Origin: Dyadobacter koreensis | Lineage (GTDB): Bacteria > Bacteroidota > Bacteroidia > Cytophagales > Spirosomataceae | Reading direction: 5' to 3' | Assembly (NCBI RefSeq): GCF_900108855.1 | Contig: NZ_FNXY01000006.1 | Location: forward strand, 248,001-312,000 | Length of the DNA stretch: 64,000 nucleotides | Shown: positions 50,514 through 59,846 of the stretch, one piece after another | Layout of the letters: every line of letters starts with the position of its first letter | Position numbering within the stretch: position 1 is the first letter of the stretch | Made by a program: the position numbers and the translations under genes | The notes under the pieces: model-generated | The model's input: only the letters and a program-made list of their open reading frames with translations | Told to the model about the DNA's origin: nothing | Database searches by the model: none

Positions 50514-52460
50514 TCATCCAATTATTTTTGCTTCTTTTTGAAAATAGCTGGCAAATTCTTCAATTGACATACTTCCCAAATCGCCTTCGCCTTTTCTGCG
50601 GACTGATAGAGTGCCTTCGGCAGCTTCTTTCTCCCCAACGATCAGCATGAAAGGAACTTTGGTAACTTCCGCGTCACGGATTTTACGGCCGATCTTTTCA
50701 TCGCGGTGATCGATAAATCCTCGAATGTCGCTTTCCTGTAATTGTAAAAATACTTTTTCAGCATATTCGGCATACTTTTCGGAAATTGGCAAAATAGCAA
50801 TCTGGTCAGGTGACAGCCACAATGGGAATTGTCCGGCTGAGTTCTCAATCAAAATTGCAATGAAACGTTCCATGGATCCAAAAGGAGCGCGGTGAATCAT
50901 AACCGGTCTGTGCTTCTGGTTGTCCGAACCTGTATATTCCAGCTCAAAACGTTGTGGAAGCTGATAATCAACCTGAATTGTTCCGAGCTGCCATTTTCTT
51001 CCCAAAGCATCACGGACCATGAAATCCAGTTTCGGGCCGTAAAACGCCGCCTCGCCGAGTTCTGTTACAGTTTCCAGCCCACGTTCAGCCGAAGCTTCTA
51101 TGATCGCGCTTTCAGCACGCTCCCAATCTTCGTCTCTACCAATATATTTTTGTTTGTCGTTCGGATCACGCAAAGAGATCTGTGCGCTGTAATCTTCAAA
51201 ACCCAGCGATTTGAAGACGTATAACACAAGATCAATCACTCGAATAAATTCTTCCTTCACCTGATCCGGGCGACAGAAAATATGCGCATCGTCCTGAGTA
51301 AACCCACGGACACGGGTCAGGCCATGTAATTCGCCACTTTGCTCGTAACGATAAACTGTTCCAAATTCAGAAAAACGCAACGGAAGATCTTTGTAAGAAC
51401 GCGGTGAAGTTTTGTATATCTCGCAGTGGTGCGGACAGTTCATCGGTTTTAACAAATATTCCTCTCCGGGATTTGGGGTTTTAATAGGTTGGAAAGAATC
51501 CTTGCCATATTTATCCCAATGACCAGAAGTTACATATAGATCCTTGCTTCCAATATGCGGTGTAACAACAGGAAGATAACCAGCTCTGGATTGAGCTTTG
51601 CTCAAAAACGCCTGCAAACGTTCACGCAGCATCGCACCTTTCGGCAGCCATAATGGCAAACCCTGACCCACTTTTTCGGAGAAAGCGAACAGTTCAAGTT
51701 CTTTTCCCAATTTACGGTGGTCGCGTTTTTTTGCTTCTTCCATCAATGTAATATACTCTTCCAATTCTTTTTGTTTTGGAAAAGTAATCCCGTAAATACG
51801 GGTTAACATCTTATTTTCCTGCTTGTTACGCCAGTAAGCGCCGGCAATATTTGTCAGCTTAACAGCTTTGATAATACCTGTATTTGGGATATGCGGTCCG
51901 CGGCAAAGATCAGTAAATGCTCCCTGCTCGTAAAGCGTAATCGAGCCATCTTCCAGACCATCAATCAGTTCAAGTTTATACTCGTCACCTTTTTTGGTAA
52001 AGAAGTCGATCGCGTCCTGTTTGCTGATCGGGATACGTTTGAACTCACTTTTCTGACGTGCCAGTTCCAGCATTTTTGCTTCGATCTTCGGGAAGTCATC
52101 CGATGAGATTGTGTTTTCACCCAAATCAACATCATAATAAAATCCTCTTTCGATTGAAGGACCTGTACCTAATTTAACGCCCGGATATAGTGCTTCCAAA
52201 GCTTCGGCCAATAAGTGGGCAGAAGAATGCCAGAATGTTGATTTACCATCTTCATCATTCCATGTGAGCAACACTACAAGTGAATCTTTTTCAATAGTGC
52301 GCGTAGGATCCCACACTTCACCATTTACTTTGGCCGCGATGACATTGCGGGCCAGACCTTCACTGATACTCAACGCGATACCATGGGCAGTAATGCCTTT
52401 TTCGTACTCGCGCACGCTACCGTCGGGCAGGGTTATTTTAATTAGAGACTCGTCTTTCAT
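50514..52460 (-). CDS. thrS: Threonyl-tRNA synthetase
   Basis: A full-length 648-residue class II synthetase that charges tRNA-Thr with threonine. The N-terminal TGS domain (about 1-65) is followed by the editing domain with HSSAHLLAEAL (HxxxH) and CRGPHIPNTG, then the catalytic core with Zn-binding MNCPHHCEIY, motif 2 RFSEFGTVYRYEQSGELHGL and motif 3 PVMIHRAPFGSMERFIAILI, and the anticodon-binding domain (IAILPISEKYAEYAEKVFLQ). It precedes infC on the same strand, separated by 107 bases. A good -7 element upstream suggests a single promoter for thrS. Confidence 0.97.
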   Translation of the reverse strand: MKDESLIKITLPDGSVREYEKGITAHGIALSISEGLARNVIAAKVNGEVWDPTRTIEKDSLVVLLTWNDEDGKSTFWHSSAHLLAEALEALYPGVKLGTGPSIERGFYYDVDLGENTISSDDFPKIEAKMLELARQKSEFKRIPISKQDAIDFFTKKGDEYKLELIDGLEDGSITLYEQGAFTDLCRGPHIPNTGIIKAVKLTNIAGAYWRNKQENKMLTRIYGITFPKQKELEEYITLMEEAKKRDHRKLGKELELFAFSEKVGQGLPLWLPKGAMLRERLQAFLSKAQSRAGYLPVVTPHIGSKDLYVTSGHWDKYGKDSFQPIKTPNPGEEYLLKPMNCPHHCEIYKTSPRSYKDLPLRFSEFGTVYRYEQSGELHGLTRVRGFTQDDAHIFCRPDQVKEEFIRVIDLVLYVFKSLGFEDYSAQISLRDPNDKQKYIGRDEDWERAESAIIEASAERGLETVTELGEAAFYGPKLDFMVRDALGRKWQLGTIQVDYQLPQRFELEYTGSDNQKHRPVMIHRAPFGSMERFIAILIENSAGQFPLWLSPDQIAILPISEKYAEYAEKVFLQLQESDIRGFIDHRDEKIGRKIRDAEVTKVPFMLIVGEKEAAEGTLSVRRKGEGDLGSMSIEEFASYFQKEAKIIG

Positions 52461-52493
52461 TCAAAAAAATAATTCTATTACTCTTAATTCTTA

Positions 52494-52501
52494 CAAATCT
52501 A
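52494..52501 (-). promoter_or_regulatory. Putative -7 element of thrS
   Basis: On the minus strand TAGATTTG matches TAnnTTTG exactly, 34 bases before the thrS ATG. It overlaps the last codon of the upstream TPR gene. Confidence 0.5.
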
Positions 52502-53704
52502 TTGAATTTTAGCATTTCGCGAGGAATCAATTCGCATATTTATGGTTCCGCGCGGTTTGATCATGTCAATTTTTACCCTTGTGGTATCAATCGTTCTGTA
52601 ATCTGATTCGATATTGTCATCCGCGTAAAACGATGGATACATCCGTCCATTTTCACGCTGCCTTATGCGCCACAAGCCATACCGCGACATTTGATCCGCC
52701 GGATTTTTTTCCATTTCATAGGTGAAATATTCTTTCGCCTTGATATCATTTCCCAGCTTTTCATAGCAAAAAGCAACCAGATAATTAATCTGGGGATGAT
52801 TCGGATTTATTTGCAGCAATTGCTGAAATGCTAATAAAGCGCTGTAATATCCGTGCTGTTTGATCTCTAAAGCGCCAATCTGGAAAAATGCTTCTCCATA
52901 TTTAGGGTTTAAAACTGTTGCCTTACGATAGTTCGCAATCGCCGTGTCAATTACAGCCATATTTTTATATATCTCGCCTCTTTCAAAATATAATTCCGGA
53001 TTATTTGGAAACCGCTTCAGGCCGCGGTTATTAAAGGAAAGAGCATCTGGATAATTTTTCAGTCTGAGGTTAATAAGCGTGCTCTGCTGATATGCCCGTA
53101 CCAATCTTGGATTCATCAGAATAGCGCTGTTCAAACTCGCCAGACTCGCAAGGGAGTCTCCCTGGCGCGCTTGAAGCATTCCCTTGACATAATAAGCAGA
53201 ACCATCATATGGAGCCATTTTCATGGCGTGAGCCAAATAGACTCCGGATTCCCGAAAGCGGTTTTTAGCCTGAAAAATATCAGCCATTAAGACATATAAA
53301 TCAGGCGTGTTTTGCTGTAATGCTTCCGCCCGTTCGGCGTCTTCCAATGCATTGTCAATTTCTCCAAGTTCACGGTTGATCTTCCCCCGCAACAGGAAAT
53401 ACTCCGAAACATTATCTTTTTCACTGATCGCCTCATTAATATCTTCCATTGCCTGAACATATTGTTCGCGATCGTAATATATCCGGGATCTTTTAAAATA
53501 GTTCAGGTCTACATCGACATTCCTGTTGATCAGATCTGAAAGCGAATTCATGGCGTCTGTTTGCCATTGTGCTTTGGATTTCTTTATCGTCGGTGGTATA
53601 CGAGTGGAATTTCTGGCATCACTTTCACATGACTGTATCAGGCTGCCGAGCATGAGCATGGCAGACAATAGACAAAAATTAAATAAAAAGCGACTTTTTT
53701 TCAT
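52499..53704 (-). CDS. TPR-repeat lipoprotein
   Basis: About 401 residues from the ATG at 53704 (a longer frame begins at 53773). The signal FNFCLLSAMLMLGSLIQSC ends in a lipobox with Cys26. Then about eight to nine tetratricopeptide repeats fill 60-360, e.g. YFKRSRIYYDREQYVQAMED, DLYVLMADIFQAKNRFRESG, AYYVKGMLQARQGDSLASLA, ELYFERGEIYKNMAVIDTAI and EAFFQIGALEIKQHGYYSAL. The spacing and the W/L-G-Y-A-F pattern are typical. The tail after the repeats (RTIDTTRVKIDMIKPRGTIN) is not repeat-like. It is probably an envelope scaffold; its partners are unknown. It lies 82 bases upstream of the methyltransferase on the same strand. Confidence 0.85.
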   Translation of the reverse strand: MKKSRFLFNFCLLSAMLMLGSLIQSCESDARNSTRIPPTIKKSKAQWQTDAMNSLSDLINRNVDVDLNYFKRSRIYYDREQYVQAMEDINEAISEKDNVSEYFLLRGKINRELGEIDNALEDAERAEALQQNTPDLYVLMADIFQAKNRFRESGVYLAHAMKMAPYDGSAYYVKGMLQARQGDSLASLASLNSAILMNPRLVRAYQQSTLINLRLKNYPDALSFNNRGLKRFPNNPELYFERGEIYKNMAVIDTAIANYRKATVLNPKYGEAFFQIGALEIKQHGYYSALLAFQQLLQINPNHPQINYLVAFCYEKLGNDIKAKEYFTYEMEKNPADQMSRYGLWRIRQRENGRMYPSFYADDNIESDYRTIDTTRVKIDMIKPRGTINMRIDSSRNAKIQ

Positions 53705-53785
53705 GCAAAACACACGGCTTTCCTTAGAAGCAGACGAACTTACCTTACTGGATATAACTGCAAAATTGTGCAATCTGTTCGTAGT

Positions 53786-54673
53786 TTAATTCTTTTGATC
53801 TGAAAAACGAGAAAAAACTCCGAGCGGCAACTTTTTTCCAAACGAGTCAGGAATAAATAACTCGCCGAATTCATGATTTATCTGATCGCCAAAATGCGCC
53901 TTGATAAGATTTTCAAGGATAAGCGCAGAGAAACCAAGAGAGTATAAATTGATAATGAAAAAGAAATTCTCCTTCTTTAATAACAGCGCGCAGAGCCGTA
54001 AAATTTCGTTCAGATTCTCTTCTAAAAGCCACTTTTCGCCATCCGGGCCACGGCCATACGCAGGAGGGTCTAAGATAATTCCGTTATACTGATTACCCCG
54101 GCGAACTTCACGATTTACGAATTTCAACGCATCTTCAACAACCCAGCGGATATTATCAAGTCCGCTCAGTTCCATATTTTCACGTGACCAGCTGATCACC
54201 TGTTTTACTGCATCCACATGTGTAACATCTGCGCCAGATGCCTTCGCTGCGAGGGAAGCAATTCCTGTGTAAGCAAACAGATTTAGAACATTAGGTTTAG
54301 TTTCCGGGATCTGTTTAACTTTTTTTGCAATGTAATCCCAGTTTGTTGCCTGTTCCGGAAAAACACCAACGTGCTTGAAAGACGACAATGCCAGTTTGGC
54401 GCGCAGATGAAGCGGGCCGGATCGGTATTGCATGATCCAACGTTCAGGCATATCATCTTTTGTCACCCACTGACCTTTTTCCTGGGAATTTTTGTCACGT
54501 TTGAAAACGGCGTTTGATTTGTCCGCCCACTCTTTCTCGGTCATGGATTTGTCCCAGATCGCCTGAGGTTCTGGACGGGAAAGAATATATGGGCCGAAAC
54601 GCTCAAGTTTCTCGAATCCGCCGCTATCAATAAGTTGATATTCTGTATGTTGTTCTGGTGAAAGAAGTATCAC
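53786..54673 (-). CDS. Class I SAM-dependent methyltransferase, RlmI-like (rRNA m5C type)
   Basis: A 295-residue methyltransferase of the COG1092/RlmI group. The SAM-binding motif is NVLNLFAYTGIASLAAKASG, and LDPPAYGRG (Asp202-Pro-Pro) is the catalytic NPPY-like loop of this group. The N terminus (FERLGPYILSRPEPQAIW-like, seen as KLERFGPYILSRPEPQAIWD) matches the short C-terminal core of RlmI without its N-terminal PUA domain. It probably methylates a nucleic acid, likely rRNA. The start is GTG at 54673, because an in-frame stop lies just upstream. TACCTTTG at 54710-54717 is a good -7 element. Confidence 0.85.
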   Translation of the reverse strand: MILLSPEQHTEYQLIDSGGFEKLERFGPYILSRPEPQAIWDKSMTEKEWADKSNAVFKRDKNSQEKGQWVTKDDMPERWIMQYRSGPLHLRAKLALSSFKHVGVFPEQATNWDYIAKKVKQIPETKPNVLNLFAYTGIASLAAKASGADVTHVDAVKQVISWSRENMELSGLDNIRWVVEDALKFVNREVRRGNQYNGIILDPPAYGRGPDGEKWLLEENLNEILRLCALLLKKENFFFIINLYSLGFSALILENLIKAHFGDQINHEFGELFIPDSFGKKLPLGVFSRFSDQKN

Positions 54674-54709
54674 AAATATGTATTAAGTTATAAGTAGTAT
54701 TTTAGAGAA

Positions 54710-54717
54710 CAAAGGTA
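54710..54717 (-). promoter_or_regulatory. Putative -7 element of the RlmI-like gene
   Basis: On the minus strand TACCTTTG matches TAnnTTTG exactly, 37 bases upstream of the GTG start at 54673. Confidence 0.45.
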
Positions 54718-54760
54718 GTGATAGTAAGCAGGTTATTAGCTTCTTACCAGGTTCTTTAAA

Positions 54761-56347
54761 TTAAAATGAAATTTTGTTCAGGTAATACACGTTGCGTCTG
54801 CCGCGGGTTTGGACGTCTCCCTGCGCATTGACAATCCTTTGTTCGCCCCAGGAAAGGTAAAAGTTATCAAACCAGTAGTCGATATCATCCGTACTGGTTT
54901 TTCTCACCTTGTCACCTTCAACGGTAGTACCGTTTTCGATTACGCGGTTATTGTCGACTACTTTGCTTCCTTTAATAAGTTTGCTGCGAATACCGCCGTT
55001 ATGGCTGTAAACCAGTTGCGTTGCGCCATCCGGCTCGCTCTGAACCTTTATCTTTTCACGCAGTTCCATGCTTTTAACATTGTCAAAGCTGATACTGTTG
55101 TCCCAAAGTAACTTTCCAGTCTGGTCCACGTCGGCGATGATTGCGTGTGTATAGGTAAAACCATCAAAAACCTGTTGATTATATCCACGGCCGCCATACA
55201 TCGGATTCCATAAGTACGGATTGTATAACCCCATACCAAACGGATATCCTCCGCCCATCATCATCGAGCCATAACCAAATCCACCCATCATGTTAGGATT
55301 TTGATAGCGGTATTCAGGATAAAAGACTTCTGCGACAAGGAGAAACTGGTTGTTTCTTGGAACTATATCGTGTACAAGAAGGCGATAATTCAATTTAAGA
55401 TCGTCACCGCTGTCTTTCTTTTTACGAATTTTTTTCTCGATTTTTTCTTGCTGCCTTTCGCTCATATAATTGAAGAAATTACTGAAATCCGTAAAGCTAT
55501 GATATCGCGTAAACGCTACTTCTTCATTCACAATTTTACTGATATAAAGCCCTTGCGAAGCCGCATTGCTGGTGCTCTGCATGTTGCGGTATCCATAGGT
55601 ACCGATTACCATGCGCACAGAATCGTTTAAAATTTGTAAACGGCCGCTCAAAAGAGAGTAATCATCTTCGGGATCGATGGAAGCCTGGACATACAGCTCG
55701 CCGGTTTCTTCATAAGAGCGAGCTACGATTTTAGTCTGACGGCCTTTTTTGACTGCGAAACAAACATTTACAAGATGGTGTGTTGTGTCAACTTCAACGG
55801 TTTGAATCGCATTAGATCCTTTGATTGCCGATGGCAACACACGCGTTTGGGAAGTGGTAAGGTTGGTATGGATCAGAACGGGTTCATTTCGAACCATTCC
55901 AGCCATAAAAACTGAATAGCCTAGTGTTTTGAAATCTGTAATTTCAAAACGATCCACAGTATTTATTGTAAAGGTTTCAACAAATCCCGGGCCGACATTT
56001 ACTTTAACGATCTGGTAAACAGAACTTCTGTATTTACTGAATAAAAGAAAAACAGCCTGCCCGTCGTAACAGGAAGCCACGTAATCAAGATTTCCTTCAA
56101 CCGGTCCGTCGATTGACCAGATCCGTTCAAGGTTGGTATCAAATTTTTGCACATTGTAAGTTCCTCTATCAGGCTTTGAGATAAGCAAAACGCCTTTCTG
56201 ACCAAGCGGCATCGTTTGAAACGCGGTATTTGCATTTTGCAACGGCAACTCAATTCTTTTGACAACCTGCCCTGATGCTGAATAACAAACTGAAAAAAAG
56301 CAAAGCATGAGCAATGCCTGATAAAGAAAACAATGTTTTTTACGCAT
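54761..56347 (-). CDS. Exported protein of unknown function with Gly/Met/Tyr-rich segment
   Basis: A 528-residue protein with signal peptide (FLYQALLMLCFFSVCYSASG). The mature chain shows a repeating beta-propeller-like pattern (LQNANTAFQTMPLGQKGVLL, YDGQAVFLLFSKYRSSVY, VYQIVKVNVGPGFVETFTIN). Near residue 350-390 lies a striking segment rich in Gly, Met, Tyr, Pro and Asn (MMGGFGYGSMMMGGGYPFGM and then GLYNPYLWNPMYGG). It ends VQTRGRRNVYYLNKISF. I do not recognise a family. Its start overlaps the stop of the EVE gene by eight bases, so they are co-transcribed. It is probably outside the inner membrane. Confidence 0.7.
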   Translation of the reverse strand: MRKKHCFLYQALLMLCFFSVCYSASGQVVKRIELPLQNANTAFQTMPLGQKGVLLISKPDRGTYNVQKFDTNLERIWSIDGPVEGNLDYVASCYDGQAVFLLFSKYRSSVYQIVKVNVGPGFVETFTINTVDRFEITDFKTLGYSVFMAGMVRNEPVLIHTNLTTSQTRVLPSAIKGSNAIQTVEVDTTHHLVNVCFAVKKGRQTKIVARSYEETGELYVQASIDPEDDYSLLSGRLQILNDSVRMVIGTYGYRNMQSTSNAASQGLYISKIVNEEVAFTRYHSFTDFSNFFNYMSERQQEKIEKKIRKKKDSGDDLKLNYRLLVHDIVPRNNQFLLVAEVFYPEYRYQNPNMMGGFGYGSMMMGGGYPFGMGLYNPYLWNPMYGGRGYNQQVFDGFTYTHAIIADVDQTGKLLWDNSISFDNVKSMELREKIKVQSEPDGATQLVYSHNGGIRSKLIKGSKVVDNNRVIENGTTVEGDKVRKTSTDDIDYWFDNFYLSWGEQRIVNAQGDVQTRGRRNVYYLNKISF

Positions 56348-56747
56348 GTGCTAATCCAACAATATGGTCAAACTCTTCTGGTTTTACAGGAATTACAGAC
56401 AAGCGGGACTGGCGGATCAGCGCCATATCCTTCAAGTTTTCATCTGCTTTTATTTGTGCTAATGTAACAGTTTTAGGGAAACGTTCAACAGGAACAAACT
56501 CCACGACAACCCAGCGATCGTCTTCCGTTGTCGGGTCTGGATAATGTTCCTTTGAAACTTTTGCCAGTCCTACAACTTCCTTTCCTTCGTTGCTGTGATA
56601 AAATAGTGCAAGATCGCCTTTTTTCATAGCCATCATGTTATTTCGTGCTTCATAGCTGCGAACGCCATCCCACATCGACTTTCCTTCCTCAACGAAGTGA
56701 TCCCATGAATATTTGAAAGGTTCGGATTTTACAAGCCAGTAGTTCAT
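56340..56747 (-). CDS. EVE-domain protein
   Basis: A 135-residue EVE (PUA-like) domain protein: MNYWLVKSEPFKYSWDHFVE, WDGVRSYEARNNMMAMKKGD, LALFYHSNEGKEVVGLAKVS and VEFVPVERFPKTVTLAQIKA match the family (WLxKSEP, W-x-GVR-x-YxARN, K-x-GD-x-x-FYHS). EVE domains bind modified bases in DNA or RNA and are found in thymocyte nuclear protein 1-like proteins and in some defence systems; nothing around it indicates defence here. It is the first gene of a pair with the downstream exported protein, sharing eight bases with it. The upstream gap (56748-56918) contains a simple repetitive stretch. Confidence 0.92.
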   Translation of the reverse strand: MNYWLVKSEPFKYSWDHFVEEGKSMWDGVRSYEARNNMMAMKKGDLALFYHSNEGKEVVGLAKVSKEHYPDPTTEDDRWVVVEFVPVERFPKTVTLAQIKADENLKDMALIRQSRLSVIPVKPEEFDHIVGLAHA

Positions 56748-56756
56748 TTTTATTTA

Positions 56757-56895
56757 GTTGAGAGTTGAGAGCGCCTTGCGCCCTGTTGAAAGTTGAAAGT
56801 TACTGCGGAAGTGTTATTCCGGAGGGTTGAAATTTTAACAATTTGAAAGAATTATTACGATAACCCATTTCAAAATGTCACACTTTCAACGCTCC
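56757..56895. repeat. Degenerate GTTGAGA/GTTGAAAG repetitive stretch
   Basis: The gap before menB has short direct repeats: GTTGAGAGTTGAGAG (56758 on), GTTGAAAGTTGAAAGTT (56784 on), and the opposite-strand forms CTTTCAACG and CAACTTCCAAC near 56883-56910. The arms are complementary, so a weak long hairpin could form. It looks like slippage debris; no function is assigned. Confidence 0.45.
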
Positions 56896-56918
56896 ATCAT
56901 CAACTTCCAACTAAAAAA

Positions 56919-57743
56919 TCAAGGGAATTTTGGATATTTGCTGAAATCAGGATCACGTTTTTCAAGGAACGATCTCTGGCCTTCTTTCGCTTCTTCGCTT
57001 AGATAGTATAAAAGCGTTGCGTTGCCTGCCAATTCCTGAATACCGGCTTGTCCGTCAAGCTCTGCATTGAAGGAACTTTTCAGCATACGGATAGACAAAG
57101 GACTTTTTTGCTGGATTTTTTTACACCACTCAACCGTTGTTGTTTCAAGTTCTTCCAAAGGAACAACCTTATTTACCAAGCCCATTTGCAATGCTTCCTG
57201 CGCATCGTACTGATCGCACAGAAACCAGATTTCACGCGCTTTTTTCTGTCCCACTACCCGTGCGAGATACGAAGCACCAAAACCGCCGTCAAAACTTCCA
57301 ACTTTTGGACCTGTTTGTCCGAAACGTGCGTTTTCAGCTGCGATCGATAAATCACAAATGACGTGTAAAACGTGGCCGCCACCGATCGCCCAGCCAGCGA
57401 CCATGGCAATAACAGCCTTAGGAATAGAGCGGATCATTCTTTGTAAATCCAAAACGTTCAAACGAGGTACGTGATCGTCGCCGATATAACCGCCATGTCC
57501 ACGAACAGACTGATCGCCGCCCGAGCAGAACGCTTTGCCGCCTTCTCCTGTCAAAATGATGACATCAATGCGTGTGTCTTCCCTGCAAATGTGCATCGCA
57601 TCGATCATTTCAGTAACGGTCTGAGGCGTGAAAGCATTATGTTTATGAGGACGGTTGATACTGATTTTGGCAATTCCTTCATGTAACGTAAAAAGAATTT
57701 CTTCGTATTCTTTAATGGTTTCCCATTTTATTGAACTTGACAT
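56919..57743 (-). CDS. menB: 1,4-dihydroxy-2-naphthoyl-CoA synthase
   Basis: A 274-residue crotonase-fold enzyme, from the ATG at 57743 (a longer frame opens at 57803). It closes the ring in menaquinone synthesis, converting O-succinylbenzoyl-CoA to 1,4-dihydroxy-2-naphthoyl-CoA. Diagnostic segments are INRPHKHNAFTPQTVTEMID, FCSGGDQSVRGHGGYIGDDH, IRSIPKAVIAMVAGWAIGGG, GPKVGSFDGGFGASYLARVV and KAREIWFLCDQYDAQEALQM. The region SGGDQxxRG...GY is specific to MenB. TAATTTCG at 57812-57819 is a one-mismatch -7 element and agrees with the shorter start. menE lies divergently just upstream. Confidence 0.96.
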   Translation of the reverse strand: MSSSIKWETIKEYEEILFTLHEGIAKISINRPHKHNAFTPQTVTEMIDAMHICREDTRIDVIILTGEGGKAFCSGGDQSVRGHGGYIGDDHVPRLNVLDLQRMIRSIPKAVIAMVAGWAIGGGHVLHVICDLSIAAENARFGQTGPKVGSFDGGFGASYLARVVGQKKAREIWFLCDQYDAQEALQMGLVNKVVPLEELETTTVEWCKKIQQKSPLSIRMLKSSFNAELDGQAGIQELAGNATLLYYLSEEAKEGQRSFLEKRDPDFSKYPKFP

Positions 57744-57974
57744 ATGAGCAATCTGTGAATGAGTGAATATAAATGAACGGTTTTGATAACCGTAACATTC
57801 CAATTAATTGGCGAAATTACGGATTGTTTGTCTTTCCATCAAAAACAAAATGATAACTTTCGGTGCCGGAAAATGGCTATCCGGTTCAGATTTATTTTAA
57901 ATCAGGATAGAAAGCATGTGACCTATCAGACTTCCAGCGTTTTGGTGTCTGATGCAAGATTAATTTGACAAATA

Positions 57975-59036
57975 ATGATTTGGAATACGAACTCGAATTT
58001 AATAAAAACACAACCGGTTCCTGATGATCCGTATGCCCGTAAGGCTTACGATTTCATGATTTCCTGGTTGGCAGGGAAGGAGGTTTTTATTTTGCATACC
58101 TCCGGTTCAACGGGAATTCCCAAAGATATAGAAATCAAAAGAGCTCAGCTGCGAAGCAGTGCGTTGTTGACCGGAACGGCGTTAAATTTACCGAAAGGAA
58201 CGCGTGCACTGGTTTGTCTTAACGTCAATTACATCGCCGGGATCATGATGCTGGTGAGGGGTATGGAATTGGAATGGGAGTTGAGTATCATTATACCGTC
58301 CTCAAATCCATTACTCGAATTTGAAAATCCCGGTTTTGATTTCGTTTCCATGGTGCCGTTGCAGCTTTCAACGATTTTGTCTGACGAAAAAACTAAGTCC
58401 AAAGTCAACAGTCTGGGTAAAATACTTTTGGGCGGGGCACCCGTCAATGTGAGTTTACAAAAACAGATCGACCATTTGAATGTAGCTGTCTACCAAAGTT
58501 ATGGAATGACGGAAACCGTTTCGCACATCGCCCTGAAAAAACTAAATAACCCTGTATGCGAGAATGATTACACAGTTTTGCCGGGGGTTAACTTTGGAGT
58601 TGACGATCGCGGGTGTATTTTTTTGCAAGGCGCAGTAACAAACGATGACAAAATTCAGACGAATGATCTGGTTGAGATAACTTCGGAGAATACTTTTAAC
58701 TGGCTTGGAAGGGTCGATAACGTGATCAATTCCGGCGGCGTCAAAGTAGTTTTGGATAAAGTGGATCACGTTATTGCAGAGCTTTTTTACGAATCAGGCT
58801 ATTCAAATAATTTCTTTTCCTGGTATGAAAAGGACGAAAAACTGGGACAGAAATTGATTTTGATTATCCAGAAAAACGGACAGGAATTACCTGTTTTAAG
58901 TCTGTTGGAAGAAATAAGAAAGCGGATTTCAACCTACGAAACACCAAAACATGTTTACTTTGTGGAAGAATTTATTAAAACACCTACTGACAAGATTGAT
59001 AAACGTAGAACAGTCTACGAGCTTTTGAGCCACTAA
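57975..59036 (+). CDS. menE: O-succinylbenzoate-CoA ligase (short form)
   Basis: A 353-residue AMP-forming ligase that activates o-succinylbenzoate to its CoA ester in menaquinone synthesis, the step before MenB. Motifs: the P-loop-like VFILHTSGSTGIPKDIEIKR, LVCLNVNYIAGIMMLVRGME, YQSYGMTETVSHIALKK (adenylate-binding TE region) and WLGRVDNVINSGGVKVV (hinge region with the GR-D-x-x-I-x-x-GG motif), then a C-terminal lysine TDKIDKRR. It is about 100 residues shorter than E. coli MenE but typical for this phylum, which lacks the N-terminal part. It is divergent from menB, consistent with its role there. Confidence 0.85.
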   Translation: MIWNTNSNLIKTQPVPDDPYARKAYDFMISWLAGKEVFILHTSGSTGIPKDIEIKRAQLRSSALLTGTALNLPKGTRALVCLNVNYIAGIMMLVRGMELEWELSIIIPSSNPLLEFENPGFDFVSMVPLQLSTILSDEKTKSKVNSLGKILLGGAPVNVSLQKQIDHLNVAVYQSYGMTETVSHIALKKLNNPVCENDYTVLPGVNFGVDDRGCIFLQGAVTNDDKIQTNDLVEITSENTFNWLGRVDNVINSGGVKVVLDKVDHVIAELFYESGYSNNFFSWYEKDEKLGQKLILIIQKNGQELPVLSLLEEIRKRISTYETPKHVYFVEEFIKTPTDKIDKRRTVYELLSH

Positions 59037-59072
59037 TCTTAGCAGTTTTATATTTTACGACATTTAAATTTC

Positions 59073-59846
59073 ATGGATAAAAATCTTCAAATACCTGGTT
59101 TATACATCATTCGTTTCCAGACGGCACCGGTCGTGCCAGCGCCATATTCCAATTTTCAGACTATCAAGCTGAACCTTATTTCAGAGGATGATTTAAGTGT
59201 TGATTTCTCGATAAAATATCTTGATCGCGACGACATGGATGAAGAAGAAATCGTGGAAGAAGGCTTCACGATAGATGACGATTTTTTCTGGAAAGGAGCG
59301 TTGCCCGCTAACTGGATAAAGGAATTTGACACAATTTATAATTCTTCAAAAATTATCCGTCAACGGGAAGAAAAAGAATTTGAAGATTTTGTCGAAATCG
59401 AGATTGAAGAAAACGATAAGCGTGTGACTGTGTATCCGGTTGACAAAGAACGTTGGGTATATTTTCTTCAGGAATTTATGCAGGCTATCCTGGAAACTTC
59501 TGGGCGCGAAATGCCTTTCGAATTGACCTATCTTGATTACGATGCTGAGCCGAAAAGCGAAGTAGCTTTGAAAGCTTCCTTTGCGGATAAAACTTTTACT
59601 ATGAGTGAAAACGGAGGCCCGTTGAAAAAGCTGGATTGGGGATTTTTACAAAAAGTAATGGATACGGTCTACCGTGCCGAATTTATATACGATAATGCTG
59701 AGGAAAAGAAACCAACAAAAAAGGGAAAATATCTTTACATCGGTGATCAGCTTTGGTATCAGCTTGGTATAGCTGTCGTTGAAACAACAGCCAAAAGCAA
59801 AGATTTGCAGCAAATTGAATCGCTGTTTTCTAAACTAGTACGGTAA
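59073..59846 (+). CDS. Conserved-looking protein of unknown function
   Basis: A 257-residue acidic soluble protein: MDKNLQIPGLYIIRFQTAPV, FSIKYLDRDDMDEEEIVEEG, IIRQREEKEFEDFVEIEIEE and WYQLGIAVVETTAKSKDLQQ. No signal peptide or recognisable domain; it looks like a mixed alpha/beta fold with a strongly acidic stretch around residue 55. It follows menE by 36 bases on the same strand, so the two may be co-transcribed. A TATATTTTAC just upstream of the ATG resembles a -7 element but does not match exactly. I cannot name a function. Confidence 0.6.
   Translation: MDKNLQIPGLYIIRFQTAPVVPAPYSNFQTIKLNLISEDDLSVDFSIKYLDRDDMDEEEIVEEGFTIDDDFFWKGALPANWIKEFDTIYNSSKIIRQREEKEFEDFVEIEIEENDKRVTVYPVDKERWVYFLQEFMQAILETSGREMPFELTYLDYDAEPKSEVALKASFADKTFTMSENGGPLKKLDWGFLQKVMDTVYRAEFIYDNAEEKKPTKKGKYLYIGDQLWYQLGIAVVETTAKSKDLQQIESLFSKLVR

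Noticed and set aside
56340..56747. EVE gene as part of a defence island
   Set aside because: Neighbours are housekeeping or exported proteins; no restriction, toxin or CRISPR genes are near.
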